Shown: positions 1-8,512, counted from the stretch's first letter. The stretch is DNA of 64,000 bases from Nonomuraea coxensis DSM 45129 (GCF_019397265.1 NZ_CP068985.1:7413001-7477000), one strand, 5' to 3'. Notes: generated by a model from the letters alone, not told the origin. Made by a program: numbers and translations.

Positions 1-1292
1 TTCGGGGCCTGGATGACGGCGTACGTCGGGTAGACGGTCATGTCGGCGACCTTGCTGCCGCCGATCGCCGGCTTCAACTTGGCGATCATGGCCCGCATGC
101 CGGCGGGGGTGAGCAGGTTCTCCTGCTCGGGCGCGGACTCGCCGGCCGGGGTCTGCTCGGGGGTGGACCGCTCGGCGCTCTCGCTCGCCGGAGGGGTGAA
201 GGCCGACGTGGTCGTGCGCCCGTCCGGCCCGGCGTCGACCAGGGGGCCGCCGAGGGGGAGGAACCGCCAGGCCAGGACGCCCGCCACGGCCACGGCGGCG
301 ACCGTGGCCGCGCCGATCGCGTTGCGGGCGCCGCGGCCGGAACGCCGGGAGCGCACGGTGTCCTTCCGCCACACGGGTCTCGCGGCGTACGGCGGGGGCA
401 CGGGCCGGTGCCCGGGGGGTAAGCCTGGCGCGTACCCCTGCGCCGGGCCCGCGACCGGGGGCGGCGCCGCGGCGGCCGCGGCCAGCATGCGGTCCAGTGC
501 CTCCGGGTGCGGGCGGGCGGCCGGCTCGCGCTGGAGCAGGGCGTGGAGGACCGGGGTCAGCGGCCCGGCCCGCTCCGGCGGCGGCACCGGCTGGTTGAGC
601 ACGGCGGCCAGCGTCGCCAGCGGGGTGGGCCGGCGCATCGGGTGCCGTCCCTCGACGGCGACGTACAGGAGCATGCCGAGCGACCACAGGTCGGAGGCCG
701 GATCGCCTTCGTGGCCGTTGATGCGCTCGGGCGCCATGAACTCGGGCGAGCCGATGAACGACCCGGTCGCCGTCAGGCTGGTGGACTCGCGGACCGCCGC
801 GATGCCGAAGTCGGTGAGCACCGACCGGCCGTCCTCGCGCAGCAGCACGTTGGCGGGCTTGACGTCGCGGTGCTGGATGCCGACGGCGTGCGCGGCGCGC
901 AGCGCGGACAGCACCTCCCGCCCGAGCCTGGCCGCCTCGGCGGGCGTCATCGGGCCGCGCTGGAGGCGGTCCTGCAAGGAGCCGCCGGTGACCAGCTCCA
1001 TGACGAGCCACGGATAGGCGTGCTCGCCGGGATCGACGATGTGGTGGATGGTGACCACGTGCGGATGGTTGAGCCGGGCCAGCGCGCGGGCCTCGCGCAG
1101 GACGCGGGCGCGCAGCTCGGCCGCCGCCGCGGGATCGCGCGCGTCGTCGTACGCGGGATCGGGCGGCCGGACCTCCTTGAGCGCGACCTCGCGGTGCAGG
1201 GCCACGTCGCGGGCGCGCCACACCAGGCCCATGCCGCCGCCGCCGAGCCGCTCCAGCAGCTCGAAGCGGCCGTCGATCACCCGATTGTGCAT
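1..1292 (-). CDS. Serine/threonine protein kinase, membrane-anchored (3' truncated by window edge)
   Basis: This is a PknB-type eukaryotic-like kinase that phosphorylates Ser/Thr on partner proteins; its substrate is unknown. About 430 residues are visible. They show the glycine loop GGGGMG (17-22), ATP-anchoring Lys39 in VALK, the catalytic HRDVKPAN (Asp143), DFG (161-163) and an APE-like SPEFMAPE. A Pro-rich juxtamembrane segment follows, then one membrane helix at about 309-328 and the start of an extracellular Ser/Thr/Pro-rich domain. The ATG at 1292 is the only start that keeps the glycine loop at the usual distance. The 3' end lies outside the window, so the sensor domain cannot be typed. 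The gene is divergent from the next one. Confidence 0.93.
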   Translation of the reverse strand, partial: MHNRVIDGRFELLERLGGGGMGLVWRARDVALHREVALKEVRPPDPAYDDARDPAAAAELRARVLREARALARLNHPHVVTIHHIVDPGEHAYPWLVMELVTGGSLQDRLQRGPMTPAEAARLGREVLSALRAAHAVGIQHRDVKPANVLLREDGRSVLTDFGIAAVRESTSLTATGSFIGSPEFMAPERINGHEGDPASDLWSLGMLLYVAVEGRHPMRRPTPLATLAAVLNQPVPPPERAGPLTPVLHALLQREPAARPHPEALDRMLAAAAAAPPPVAGPAQGYAPGLPPGHRPVPPPYAARPVWRKDTVRSRRSGRGARNAIGAATVAAVAVAGVLAWRFLPLGGPLVDAGPDGRTTTSAFTPPASESAERSTPEQTPAGESAPEQENLLTPAGMRAMIAKLKPAIGGSKVADMTVYPTYAVIQAP

Positions 1293-1433
1293 GAGGAGCA
1301 GCGTAGGGCCGCCGCGCTCCGCCCGCCATCGCGAGCGTCGCCGGCGCCCGGAGCCCCGGCCGGAAGAATTGACCCAGAGCAAACGTGCCATTGCGGCCTG
1401 TGATCGACCGCGATTGGCCCTACCTTGGTCCTC

Positions 1434-2534
1434 ATGGATCCCCTCATCAGCCGCAGGGCCCTCAACCGGGCCACGCTGGAGCGCCAGTTCCTGCTGAGCC
1501 GCACCGACCGCGGCGTGGTCGACGTCGTCGAGCACCTGGCCGGGCTGCAGGCGCAGACCCCGCACACGTGGTACACCGGCCTGTGGAACCGCATCGCCGG
1601 CTTCGACCCGGCGGCGGCCGGGGAGCTGCTGCTCTCGCGCGAGCTGGTCCGCATCGCGCTGCACCGCTCGACCATCCACCTGGTCAGCGCCCGCGACTGC
1701 CTGGCCATGCGGCCGCTGCTCCAGCCGGTCACCACGCGCATGACGCGCAGCGTGTTCGGCAAGCGGCTGTCCGGGGTCGACCTGGAGGAGCTGGCCGAGG
1801 CCGGGCGCGAGCTGCTGGAGTCGCGGTCGATGACCTTCGCCGAGCTGGGGCGCGAGCTCGCCGGGCGCTGGCCGCAGGCCGACCCGCAGGCGCTCGGCCA
1901 GGGCGTGCGCTCGCTGGTGCCGCTGGTGCAGGTGCCGCCCCGCGGCGTGTGGGGCCGCAGCGGGCCGGTCGCCCACACCAGCGCCGAGTCGTGGCTCGGC
2001 TTCCGCGCCCCGGCGATGGCGGCGGGCGAGCTGGTCAGGCGCTACCTGGCGGCGTTCGGGCCCGCCTCGGTCCTCGACATGCAGACCTGGTCGGGGCTGA
2101 CCCGGCTGTCGGAGGTCGTGGAGACGCTGGACCTCAGGCGCTTCGACGACGGGTCCGGCCGCGTCGTCTACGACCTGCCCGACGCTCCCCGCCCGCCCGA
2201 GGACGTGCCCGCGCCGGTGCGGCTGATGTACGACTTCGACAACCTGTTCCTGTCGTACGCCGACCGCTCGCGGGTCATCAGCGACGTCGGCGGGGCCGTG
2301 CTGGGCCGCTTCGCGGGGACGAACGTCCAGCCCCGGATGATCTTGGTGGACGGCTTCACCGCCGGCGACTGGACGTACCGCAGGGCCAGGGGCGTCGCCA
2401 CGCTCAACGTGCACGCCTGGCAGCCGATCAGGGAGCGGGACGAGGTCGAGAAGGAGGCGCTGGCGCTGCTGGCCTTCCTCGCGCCCGGCGACGAGCACGA
2501 GGTGGCCTTCTTCAACGCCTCCTCCATGGGCTGA
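1434..2534 (+). CDS. Winged-helix DNA-binding domain protein, AlkZ-like (HTH_42)
   Basis: The 366-residue protein belongs to the HTH_42 family, whose characterised members (AlkZ, Streptomyces) are DNA glycosylases that unhook interstrand crosslinks or alkylated bases. The QxQ motif used for catalysis in AlkZ appears as QAQ in the segment AGLQAQTPHTWY near residue 40. Family members can protect producers of DNA-alkylating metabolites, but no biosynthetic genes are adjacent, so a general repair role is as likely. I chose ATG 1434 over an in-frame TTG at 1425. There is no clear ribosome binding site, and TACCTT sits 7 nt upstream, consistent with leaderless transcription. It is convergent with the phospholipase gene, 12 nt apart. 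Confidence 0.85.
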   Translation: MDPLISRRALNRATLERQFLLSRTDRGVVDVVEHLAGLQAQTPHTWYTGLWNRIAGFDPAAAGELLLSRELVRIALHRSTIHLVSARDCLAMRPLLQPVTTRMTRSVFGKRLSGVDLEELAEAGRELLESRSMTFAELGRELAGRWPQADPQALGQGVRSLVPLVQVPPRGVWGRSGPVAHTSAESWLGFRAPAMAAGELVRRYLAAFGPASVLDMQTWSGLTRLSEVVETLDLRRFDDGSGRVVYDLPDAPRPPEDVPAPVRLMYDFDNLFLSYADRSRVISDVGGAVLGRFAGTNVQPRMILVDGFTAGDWTYRRARGVATLNVHAWQPIRERDEVEKEALALLAFLAPGDEHEVAFFNASSMG

Positions 2535-2546
2535 CCCGGGGGCCGG

Positions 2547-3068
2547 TCAGGAGGTGGCGGCGGCGGGCAGCGCGGCCGTCCGCTCGACCTCCGCGATCTG
2601 CTCGTCGGTGACGACGAGGCTGCCGAACTGCCGGACCGCCTGGTAGTACGTCCAGGCGAGCCCGTCGCAGGTGGTCTTGGAGGCCCCGGAGTACGCCGCG
2701 CACACCTGCCGCAGGTCGTAGTAGAAGGCGTCGTCGATGCGCGGCTTGTTCGCCGGGAACTGGCTCACGGACTTGTAGTTGCGGTAGCCGAAGTCGTGCC
2801 GGCGGCAGGGCATGCGGAAGTCGAAGCCGAGCGGCTGGTCGGGGCTGCTGGAGCACAGGTCGGTGGACCAGTCGAAGGCGTAGTCGGCCCAGGCGGCCTG
2901 GTTCTCCCACGCCGAGCGCCACGCGAGGGCGCTCGGCGTCGTGGGCTGGCTGAACCCGGAGAGCGCGGCGAGCTTCTGCTCCAGCGTCACCGCGTGGGCG
3001 GGCAGCCCGAACACGGTGGTCAGGGAGATCGCGGCGGCAAAGAGCGTGGCGAGGCAACGTCGGACCAT
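2547..3068 (-). CDS. Secreted phospholipase A2
   Basis: This small exported lipase (173 residues) is of the actinobacterial/fungal PLA2 type and releases the sn-2 fatty acid from phospholipids outside the cell. A signal peptide covers residues 1-26 (MVRRCLATLF start, cleavage after AHA). The catalytic segment is CRRHDFGYRNY around residues 88-98, with the His-Asp pair at 91-92. Cysteines at about 72, 88, 123 and 134 can form the two disulfides known from the Streptomyces violaceoruber enzyme. A good ribosome binding site (AGGAGAAG) precedes ATG 3068. It is monocistronic, with a region of about 175 bp upstream that presumably carries its promoter. Confidence 0.93.
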   Translation of the reverse strand: MVRRCLATLFAAAISLTTVFGLPAHAVTLEQKLAALSGFSQPTTPSALAWRSAWENQAAWADYAFDWSTDLCSSSPDQPLGFDFRMPCRRHDFGYRNYKSVSQFPANKPRIDDAFYYDLRQVCAAYSGASKTTCDGLAWTYYQAVRQFGSLVVTDEQIAEVERTAALPAAATS

Positions 3069-3244
3069 GGGAATCTGCTTCTCCTGCCCGGGGAAACGTG
3101 AGGACTTCGATCAGATTCGCGCGACGTCCTTACGATGAAGGGGAAAACCGGGTAACGCAGAAGCAGAAAGTGCTCAATTTCCGCACGGTGATTGGCGGAA
3201 CGTCGCCCTTTACGGCTTCGCCGTTCCGTGGTCAGGCAGGTCGG

Positions 3245-4105
3245 TCAGGTTTCGTGCAGGCGGCGGATCACGGCCTGCTTGGCGGAGGCGAACTCCTCGT
3301 CCGTCAGCACGCCCGCGCGGTGCAGCTCGCCCAGCTCGGCGAGGCGGCGCAGGACGGCGTCGTGCACATCCCCGCCGGGGGCCGGGACGGGAGGCAGCTC
3401 CGGCGGCAGCTCGCGCGGCAGGCGGGCCAGCACCGCCGCGGCGACCAGGGCGCTCGCCCCGCCGAAGCGCTGGATGCCCCACGAGATGCAGCGCAGGTCC
3501 TTCTGCGGCTGCTGCGTCGGGCCCTCGCCCTTGACGCGGAAGCGCAGGGTGCCGTAGCCCATGCCGGACTGCGGCTTCCACTCCACGCCCGTCACCGCCG
3601 ACAGCGGGTATTCCTGCGGCCCCGCCTTCTCCTTCTCCGACGCGGCGAAGCCGGTCCACTCCAGCCGCACCCGCTCGCCGTCGAAGATCACCGTGCCGTC
3701 GCCCGCGGTGGCCGAGATGGGGACGTCGGGGCCGGGCAGCAGGTATTCCTCGCAGGGGCCGCTGGGCTGCTGGTAGATCTCCAGCGTGTCGCGCACCTCG
3801 TCGGCGAAGTACTCGGCCGCGCCCGCGCGGGTCCTCGGCACCGCCAGCCGGTAGGGGTCCGCGGGCGGCCCGAGCGTCCCCGCCACCGCGTCGGAGAGCG
3901 GATCGGCCCCCTTGCGCAGCCGCAGCCGCAGGTGACCGCCCTTGCGGGCGGGCTCGAACGTCACCCCGGCGATCGCCTCGCGCGGCACCGCGACCGCGCC
4001 CAGCGTCCGGCGGAGCTCGTGCACGTCCTTCCCGCTGCCGGGCACGATGCGCAGAAGGTCACCGTTGAACGTCCATGACCCGTCGGGGACGGCGATCTCG
4101 GCCAT
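3245..4105 (-). CDS. DUF4429 domain protein with C-terminal SHOCT
   Basis: The 286-residue cytoplasmic protein has two copies of a beta-rich DUF4429 module: residues 5-75 begin GSWTFNGDLLRI, and residues 125-200 contain GTVIFDGERVRLEW. A C-terminal SHOCT motif follows (LAELGELHRAGVLTDEEF, about 260-280), which is a short oligomerisation module. The family is common in Streptomyces and relatives and has no established biochemical role; its fold resembles PH-like lipid- or protein-binding domains, which is inference. It is transcribed alone and divergently from the HD-domain gene at 4178. Confidence 0.85.
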   Translation of the reverse strand: MAEIAVPDGSWTFNGDLLRIVPGSGKDVHELRRTLGAVAVPREAIAGVTFEPARKGGHLRLRLRKGADPLSDAVAGTLGPPADPYRLAVPRTRAGAAEYFADEVRDTLEIYQQPSGPCEEYLLPGPDVPISATAGDGTVIFDGERVRLEWTGFAASEKEKAGPQEYPLSAVTGVEWKPQSGMGYGTLRFRVKGEGPTQQPQKDLRCISWGIQRFGGASALVAAAVLARLPRELPPELPPVPAPGGDVHDAVLRRLAELGELHRAGVLTDEEFASAKQAVIRRLHET

Positions 4106-4177
4106 ATCCTCACCCTAGGACAACGCGCGGGGAGGCGTTGACGGCTACGGGCCCTCGCCGGCCGGAGAAGGAGCGGG

Positions 4178-4759
4178 ATGGAGATCTTCACGAGCTGGCC
4201 CTCCTGGAGGCAGGCGGAGGGCCCGCTCCGGGGCGCGCTGCCCGGCCCCACGGTGGAGGCGCTGCGCGAGGCGGTGGCGTTCGCGGGCCGGTGCCACGGG
4301 GTGCAGCAGCGGCCGACCGGCCGGCCGTACGTGGAGCATCTGCTGGAGGCGCTGGAGATCGCCGTGTGCGGGGCGGGGGTGCGCGAGCGGGACGTGCTGG
4401 TCGCCGCCGTGCTGCACGACGTGCTGGAGGACACCCCGTGCACCGAGCGGGAGCTCGCCCGGCGCTTCGGCGTGGAGATCACCGAGCTGGTGCGGTGGGT
4501 GACCCGGCGGCCGGGCACGTCCAAGGCCGACTACCTCGCCGCCCTCGTCCAGGCTCCCCCGCAGGCCGTGCTGGTCAAGCTGGCCGACCGGGCGAGCAAC
4601 GTGCAGGAGCTCCAGCGCATGCCGTGGCGGTTCCAGCGGCGCTACTACCTGGAGACGGTCGCGTACGTGCTGCCGCTGGCCGGCGCCCACCCCTGGTTCG
4701 CGGAGTGGTACGCCGAGTGGCGCCGGCTCTGGCGCCGCGTCGAACGCTGGCCCGCCTGA
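4178..4759 (+). CDS. HD-domain phosphohydrolase, MESH1/SpoT-hydrolase-like
   Basis: The 193-residue single-domain HD protein carries metal ligands His54 (YVEHLL), His80-Asp81 (LHDVLEDT) and Asp137 (KLADRASNV). This layout, including the ED after HD and the KLADR motif, is that of the (p)ppGpp hydrolase half of Rel/Spo proteins and stand-alone MESH1-type hydrolases. It lacks synthetase and regulatory domains. A role in clearing ppGpp or a related nucleotide is inferred from family only. The ribosome binding site AAGGAG lies 5 nt before ATG 4178. The gene is convergent with the unknown gene that ends at 4764. Confidence 0.83.
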   Translation: MEIFTSWPSWRQAEGPLRGALPGPTVEALREAVAFAGRCHGVQQRPTGRPYVEHLLEALEIAVCGAGVRERDVLVAAVLHDVLEDTPCTERELARRFGVEITELVRWVTRRPGTSKADYLAALVQAPPQAVLVKLADRASNVQELQRMPWRFQRRYYLETVAYVLPLAGAHPWFAEWYAEWRRLWRRVERWPA

Positions 4760-4763
4760 CCGC

Positions 4764-5819
4764 TCACGCCGGGACGCGCGCCCCCGGGGCGACCCTGGAC
4801 AGCCAGGCGGCGGCCTCGCCGGCGGGCAGGACCCTGCGCAGGCGCACGTCCGGCCGCATCATCGGGTAGATCCGGCCGGGGCTCCACGACCGCCGGTAGG
4901 CGGGCGCGTCCAGGACGAGCACGCGCACCCCGTCCAGGCGGGGGATGTCGGCCGGGCGGCCCTCGTCCCAGATCCGCCGGCCGTGCCTGTCCACCAGGGC
5001 GAACGGGCCGCGCACCGGCGGCGCTGCCGGGTCCGCGGGCCCGTCGGTCGCGGCGCGCACCCACGCCGGGTCCGGCCGCACCCCCTCCAGCAGGCCCTCG
5101 GCGCCCGGACCGCTCAGCACGTCGGCGAGCAGCGTCTGGAGCTGGACGTTGTCGCCGATCCCGCCGATCACGACCTCGTAGCCGCGGCCGGTGGGCCGGT
5201 GCAGCACGATCAGCCGCTCGTCGTCGAGGACGCGCAGCAGCCCGGCCAGCAGCTCCAGGTCGGGGCGCTCGTCCAGCACCGTCCCGAGGGCGGCGATCAG
5301 CCGCTCGCGGCCGGGCAGCGCGTGCCGCAGCCGGGGCGAGAGCTGCAGGATCGACAGCACGGGCAGGCTCCGCAGCCGCGCCAGCGACCAGGCGTCGGCC
5401 AGCTCCACGGCGGCCTCGCGGGTGAGCGGCGCGGCGGTCAGCCGGTCGGCCGCGGCCTCGGTCCAGCCGTGGTCGTCGGCCACCGGCTCGGGCGGCGCCT
5501 CACCGGTCGCCGTACGCCAGTGGGCGGCGAACGTGCCGGCCAGCTCCAGGCAGTCGGCCAGCTCGGCGACCAGCGGCGCGGCCACCGGCTCAGGATCGCC
5601 ACCCAGCTCGGCCAGCGCGCCGCACAGCACGCCGAGGCGGGCGCCGATCCTGACGGGGACCCGCTCGAAGAGGTCCCCGAGCCGCGCGAGCACGGCCGAC
5701 AGCGCCGGCTCGTCGGCGGTCCGGGCGGCGGCGTACAGCCTGGGCAGGATGTCGAGAAGGCGAAGGGGGTTCCGGTCGGCCGCGGCGCGGTGCAGTTCGT
5801 CGGAGAGTTGATCGAGCAT
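4764..5819 (-). CDS. Hypothetical protein, 351 residues
   Basis: I do not recognise a family. The protein is mostly helical and Leu/Ala/Arg-rich over residues 1-190, with HEAT/ARM-like spacing. A more beta-type C-terminal half contains GRGYEVVIGGIGDNVQLQTLL and an RGPFALVDRHGRRIWDEG segment. There is no signal peptide, membrane helix or obvious catalytic motif. Codon use is typical of the neighbours and no other frame in the region is coherent. ATG 5819 is the first start. No clear ribosome binding site is visible, so translation may be leaderless. Confidence 0.7.
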   Translation of the reverse strand: MLDQLSDELHRAAADRNPLRLLDILPRLYAAARTADEPALSAVLARLGDLFERVPVRIGARLGVLCGALAELGGDPEPVAAPLVAELADCLELAGTFAAHWRTATGEAPPEPVADDHGWTEAAADRLTAAPLTREAAVELADAWSLARLRSLPVLSILQLSPRLRHALPGRERLIAALGTVLDERPDLELLAGLLRVLDDERLIVLHRPTGRGYEVVIGGIGDNVQLQTLLADVLSGPGAEGLLEGVRPDPAWVRAATDGPADPAAPPVRGPFALVDRHGRRIWDEGRPADIPRLDGVRVLVLDAPAYRRSWSPGRIYPMMRPDVRLRRVLPAGEAAAWLSRVAPGARVPA

Positions 5820-5924
5820 TGCGGAAGGCTATGACATGAAGGGTGACGTACGTCGCTCTTTCGGGGTTGCGCCGGTTACGAGCAGCAGACGATCCGGTTG
5901 CCGCCGAAACGACCTGAGCGCAGG

Positions 5925-6374
5925 CTACGAAGACGTGGGCCAGAACTTGGGTGAGTTCAGCGCAGGATCGATCACCCGCAGCCGGCTCGCCACCGTGGGA
6001 TCGACGCCTCGCAAAGTGATCAAGCGCGGTCCGCTGGATTTTTCCAGTAACGCCAGTGCGCTCGGTAAGCCCGCGGCGACCGTCGCGATCGCGACGCCCA
6101 TTCCGACCAGCCCAGGGTGCTTGTGCGGGTATTCGACCCGGTGCAGGCCGGAGGCGGCGACAGCGGCCACTTCCCGCGGTCGCTGCATCTGCCGGGCGTC
6201 GTTGGTGAGAACCACGTGGAACCCCTCGGCCGCGGCTCGCGGATACAGGGTCTCATCGCGCGTGCCCGCCCAGCCGGGAAGATCCAGCAGGTGGACGATG
6301 TCGTGGTTCAGTACGAAGCTCGTCAGGACCTGGTGCAGCGGACGGGGGACGTTCTCATCCAGCAGCAGCCTCAT
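5925..6374 (-). CDS. DUF5615 PIN-like protein (putative toxin)
   Basis: The 149-residue PIN-like protein begins MRLLLDENVPRPL, the typical first strand of DUF5615 with an acidic pair (Asp6, Glu7). It also has VLTNDARQ at about residue 55, which supplies another conserved Asp. Such proteins are candidate RNases paired with DUF433 proteins in toxin-antitoxin-like loci. An in-frame ATG 117 nt upstream (6491) would add an Arg/Thr/Pro-rich tail lying inside the DUF433 gene, so I set the start at 6374. The ORF overlaps the upstream DUF433 gene by 20 bp, implying translational coupling. Confidence 0.85.
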   Translation of the reverse strand: MRLLLDENVPRPLHQVLTSFVLNHDIVHLLDLPGWAGTRDETLYPRAAAEGFHVVLTNDARQMQRPREVAAVAASGLHRVEYPHKHPGLVGMGVAIATVAAGLPSALALLEKSSGPRLITLRGVDPTVASRLRVIDPALNSPKFWPTSS

Positions 6375-7017
6375 GCTGCTCCCTGGGAGGCTCGTAACTG
6401 TCGACGTAGTCGGCGAAGTCGGCGGCGTCCAGCGCCGCGGTGGCCGACACGCTGGGGTAGTAGTCAGCGATCCGCTCAGCCGGGACGCCATCCCGCAGCA
6501 GCGCCGCGATCTCGTCGTACGGCACCCGGGTCCCTTCGATCACCGGCATCCCCCCGCGAACCGCCGGGTCGACCGTGACGTGCTCCCGAGGACGCAGCAG
6601 ATCCGGAATGTGCCGTCCATCCCGGTAGAACGGCCGCAGCACCTCGACCATGTCATGAATGACGACGTTGGCCGTGCGATGCACCAGATCGGTGGCCTGA
6701 CCCTGCTCGACCAAGTAGATCGTCGAAGCGTCGGTCACCAGCTGGTAAGCCGACAGATGCTCACGCTCCTGCAGGCCGTCGCGGAGCGTGTCGAGCGCCC
6801 GGCGGATCTTCTGCAAGGACGCGTCTTGGCGCAGCTTCACACACGTACGCAACGCCACGAGATCGCGGAACGAGTACAGCACAGGACGCACCGGCGAGAC
6901 CTCCGGCACCAGCACGGCGCCACGGCCGGAACTGGCCTTGCGCCAGTGCGCGAGCTGACGAAGTGTGGCCCCCGACAATGCCGCCGCCAGCTTCGGACTG
7001 TAGGACACCCACTTCAC
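6355..7017 (-). CDS. DUF433 protein with N-terminal MerR-like helix-turn-helix (putative antitoxin)
   Basis: The 220-residue protein starts with a MerR-like winged-helix segment (YSPKLAAALSGATLRQLAHWRK). The C-terminal DUF433 module spans about residues 145-205 (VTVDPAVRGGMPVIEGTRVPYDEIAALLRDGVPAERIADYYPS is its canonical pattern). DUF433 proteins are the usual partners of DUF5615/PIN-like proteins and resemble VapB-type antitoxins. A DNA-binding N-terminus would allow autoregulation of the pair. It is first in a two-gene unit with the DUF5615 gene, close to tRNA-Lys. Confidence 0.85.
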   Translation of the reverse strand: MKWVSYSPKLAAALSGATLRQLAHWRKASSGRGAVLVPEVSPVRPVLYSFRDLVALRTCVKLRQDASLQKIRRALDTLRDGLQEREHLSAYQLVTDASTIYLVEQGQATDLVHRTANVVIHDMVEVLRPFYRDGRHIPDLLRPREHVTVDPAVRGGMPVIEGTRVPYDEIAALLRDGVPAERIADYYPSVSATAALDAADFADYVDSYEPPREQHEAAAG

Positions 7018-7116
7018 CTCCCTCGCCTGACCCGGCCTCCTTCATCATCGCAAACATCCCCACGGTTCACGCGCCATTACTCCGTGTTGATCGGCCGGCG
7101 GAAGCGTCCGGCCCAT

Positions 7117-7160
7117 AAAAAAATCAGGCCCGGCTGCCGTGACGGCAACCGAGCCTGATG
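7117..7160 (-). terminator. Intrinsic terminator after tRNA-Lys
   Basis: On the minus strand a long GC-rich stem (arms ATCAGGCTCGG and CCGGGCCTGAT, with an inner GCCGT/ACGGC stem) is followed directly by seven T residues. It lies 10 bp past the tRNA 3' end, so it is a textbook rho-independent terminator. Confidence 0.93.
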
Positions 7161-7169
7161 TGAAGTGGG

Positions 7170-7243
7170 TGCGCCGCCAGGGACTCGAACCCCGGACCCG
7201 CTGATTAAGAGTCAGCTGCTCTGACCAACTGAGCTAGCGGCGC
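7170..7243 (-). tRNA. tRNA-Lys (CTT)
   Basis: The 74-nt cloverleaf has acceptor stem GCGCCGC/GCGGCGC, D-arm GCTAGCTCAGTTGGTCAGAGC, an anticodon loop CTCTTAA giving anticodon CTT, and T-arm GGGGTTCGAGTCCC. The discriminator base is A, and the 3' CCA is not encoded (the next bases are CCC). It is a single gene with its own terminator immediately downstream. Confidence 0.97.
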
Positions 7244-7284
7244 AACACGAGTAACTGTATCAGCCGCGGAGCGGTGCTCGCACA

Positions 7285-8208
7285 TCAACCGAGACGGGCC
7301 GCCAGCCTCCCGTACGCGGCGAGCACGAGGTCCCAGAAGCCCGGCACGTCCAGGGCGGTCGCTACCAGGGCGTTCGCCCGGCGGCCTGCCGGGTCGAGGT
7401 CCGTCACGGTCGTGCCGCGGGTGTGGAGGCCGGTCGTCTCGACGGTCACGGCCGCGGGGACGCAGGTGAACAGCGACGGGTCCAGCACGTACGCGACCGC
7501 GCAGGCGTCATGGATGGCCGGCCCGTCGTCGTCCGTCACCTCCTTGTACGACCGCACCCCCGGCACCAGCAGCTCCGCCAGCCTGCCGAGCGGGCGCATC
7601 CGGTCGAGCACGGCGGTGTTCACCACGGCCGACAGGGTCACGTCCAGGCCCACCGCCGTGACGGTCCAGCCGGCCGCGAAGACGGTCGCGGCGGCCTCGG
7701 GGTCGGTGAGCACGTTGAACTCGGCGGCCGGGACGCGGTCGCCGCCGGTGTAGGAGCCGCCCATGACGACCAGGTCGCGGGCCCACTCCACGATGCGGGG
7801 CTCCGCGCGGACGGCGAGGGCGAGGTTCGTCAGGGGGCCCACGCACACCAGCGTGATCTCGCCGGGGGCGGAGCGCAGCGCGTCCACGATGAAGCCGGCC
7901 GCGTGGCCGGGCGACGGACCGCGTACGGGTGCGGGCAGCACCGCGTCCCCGAGCCCGCTCGTGCCGTGGACGGCGGCCCGTACGGTGCGCCGGGGCGTCG
8001 CGCCGGGGCTGCCCGGCGTCACCGGAACGTCCCCGAGGTCCAGGAACTCGCGCAGCGCCAGCGCGTTCGCCGTGGTCAGCGAGAGGTCCACGTTGCCGCC
8101 CACCGTCGTGACGCCCACCAGGTCGAGGGCGTCGCGGGAGCCGGCGATCAGGGCGAGGGCGAGGGCGTCGTCGATGCCGGGATCGCAGTCGAGGAGAACT
8201 CTCTTCAC
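7285..8208 (-). CDS. Inosine/uridine-preferring nucleoside hydrolase
   Basis: The 307-residue enzyme cleaves the N-glycosidic bond of ribonucleosides for purine/pyrimidine salvage. The N-terminal Ca-binding Asp cluster DCDPGIDDALAL (residues 7-18) defines the IUNH family. Other signatures are GNVDLSLTTANAL, LVCVGPLTNLA and a C-terminal HDACAVAYVLDP with the conserved His-Asp. I start at GTG 8208, just before the first beta strand. An upstream in-frame start at 8337 would add a low-complexity tail running through the hairpin region. There is no Shine-Dalgarno sequence, and TATCCT 8 nt upstream suggests a leaderless mRNA. Confidence 0.9.
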   Translation of the reverse strand: MKRVLLDCDPGIDDALALALIAGSRDALDLVGVTTVGGNVDLSLTTANALALREFLDLGDVPVTPGSPGATPRRTVRAAVHGTSGLGDAVLPAPVRGPSPGHAAGFIVDALRSAPGEITLVCVGPLTNLALAVRAEPRIVEWARDLVVMGGSYTGGDRVPAAEFNVLTDPEAAATVFAAGWTVTAVGLDVTLSAVVNTAVLDRMRPLGRLAELLVPGVRSYKEVTDDDGPAIHDACAVAYVLDPSLFTCVPAAVTVETTGLHTRGTTVTDLDPAGRRANALVATALDVPGFWDLVLAAYGRLAARLG

Positions 8209-8223
8209 AGGTTCGGAGGATAC

Positions 8224-8252
8224 GCACCCGGGCGCGCGAGGCGCCCGGGTGC
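8224..8252. other. Perfect 12-bp inverted repeat
   Basis: GCACCCGGGCGC and GCGCCCGGGTGC flank a 5-nt loop. It stands between the nucleoside hydrolase start and the C-loop hairpins. It could be a hairpin of the same RNA, a terminator without a T-run, or an operator for the nucleoside hydrolase promoter. Confidence 0.5.
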
Positions 8253-8260
8253 GGGCATGG

Positions 8261-8341
8261 ATCGGGCCGGGCAGTTCCCCCAAATCTGCCCGGCCCGATC
8301 GGTGGCGGTCCAGGCCGGTGTCTTCCCCCAAAAACACCGGC
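8261..8341 (+). ncRNA. 6C-like small RNA (two C-loop hairpins)
   Basis: Two strong hairpins lie 14 nt apart. The first has a perfect 14-bp stem (8261-8274 with 8286-8299) and loop TTCCCCCAAAT. The second has a perfect 8-bp stem (8314-8321 with 8334-8341) and loop CTTCCCCCAAAA. Twin stem-loops displaying runs of cytosines are the hallmark of the actinobacterial 6C RNA. Here each loop has five Cs, not six, and I cannot place the promoter or the 3' end. The same architecture in two loops argues for selection on the loop sequence. The strand is assigned from the C-rich loops. The region 8209-8512 has no other gene. Confidence 0.62.
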
Positions 8342-8512
8342 GGTCCCGCACTTGCGGCTCGCGGTCCCCCTCCGCGTCCGCTTCGGTGAAGGTCGTTCGG
8401 CCAGAAACCCAGTTCTGTGCTCCTGACCTGCTACAACGCTACCGAGACGAATGCAACGGTCGCGTCATAACGGGGTCGAATATCTGTTTAATCCGACTCA
8501 GGAAGCTCCCGA

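Noticed and set aside
3098..4078. Plus-strand frame of 326 codons opposite the DUF4429 gene
   Set aside because: No domain, low-complexity composition, and an antisense overlap of the whole DUF4429 gene.
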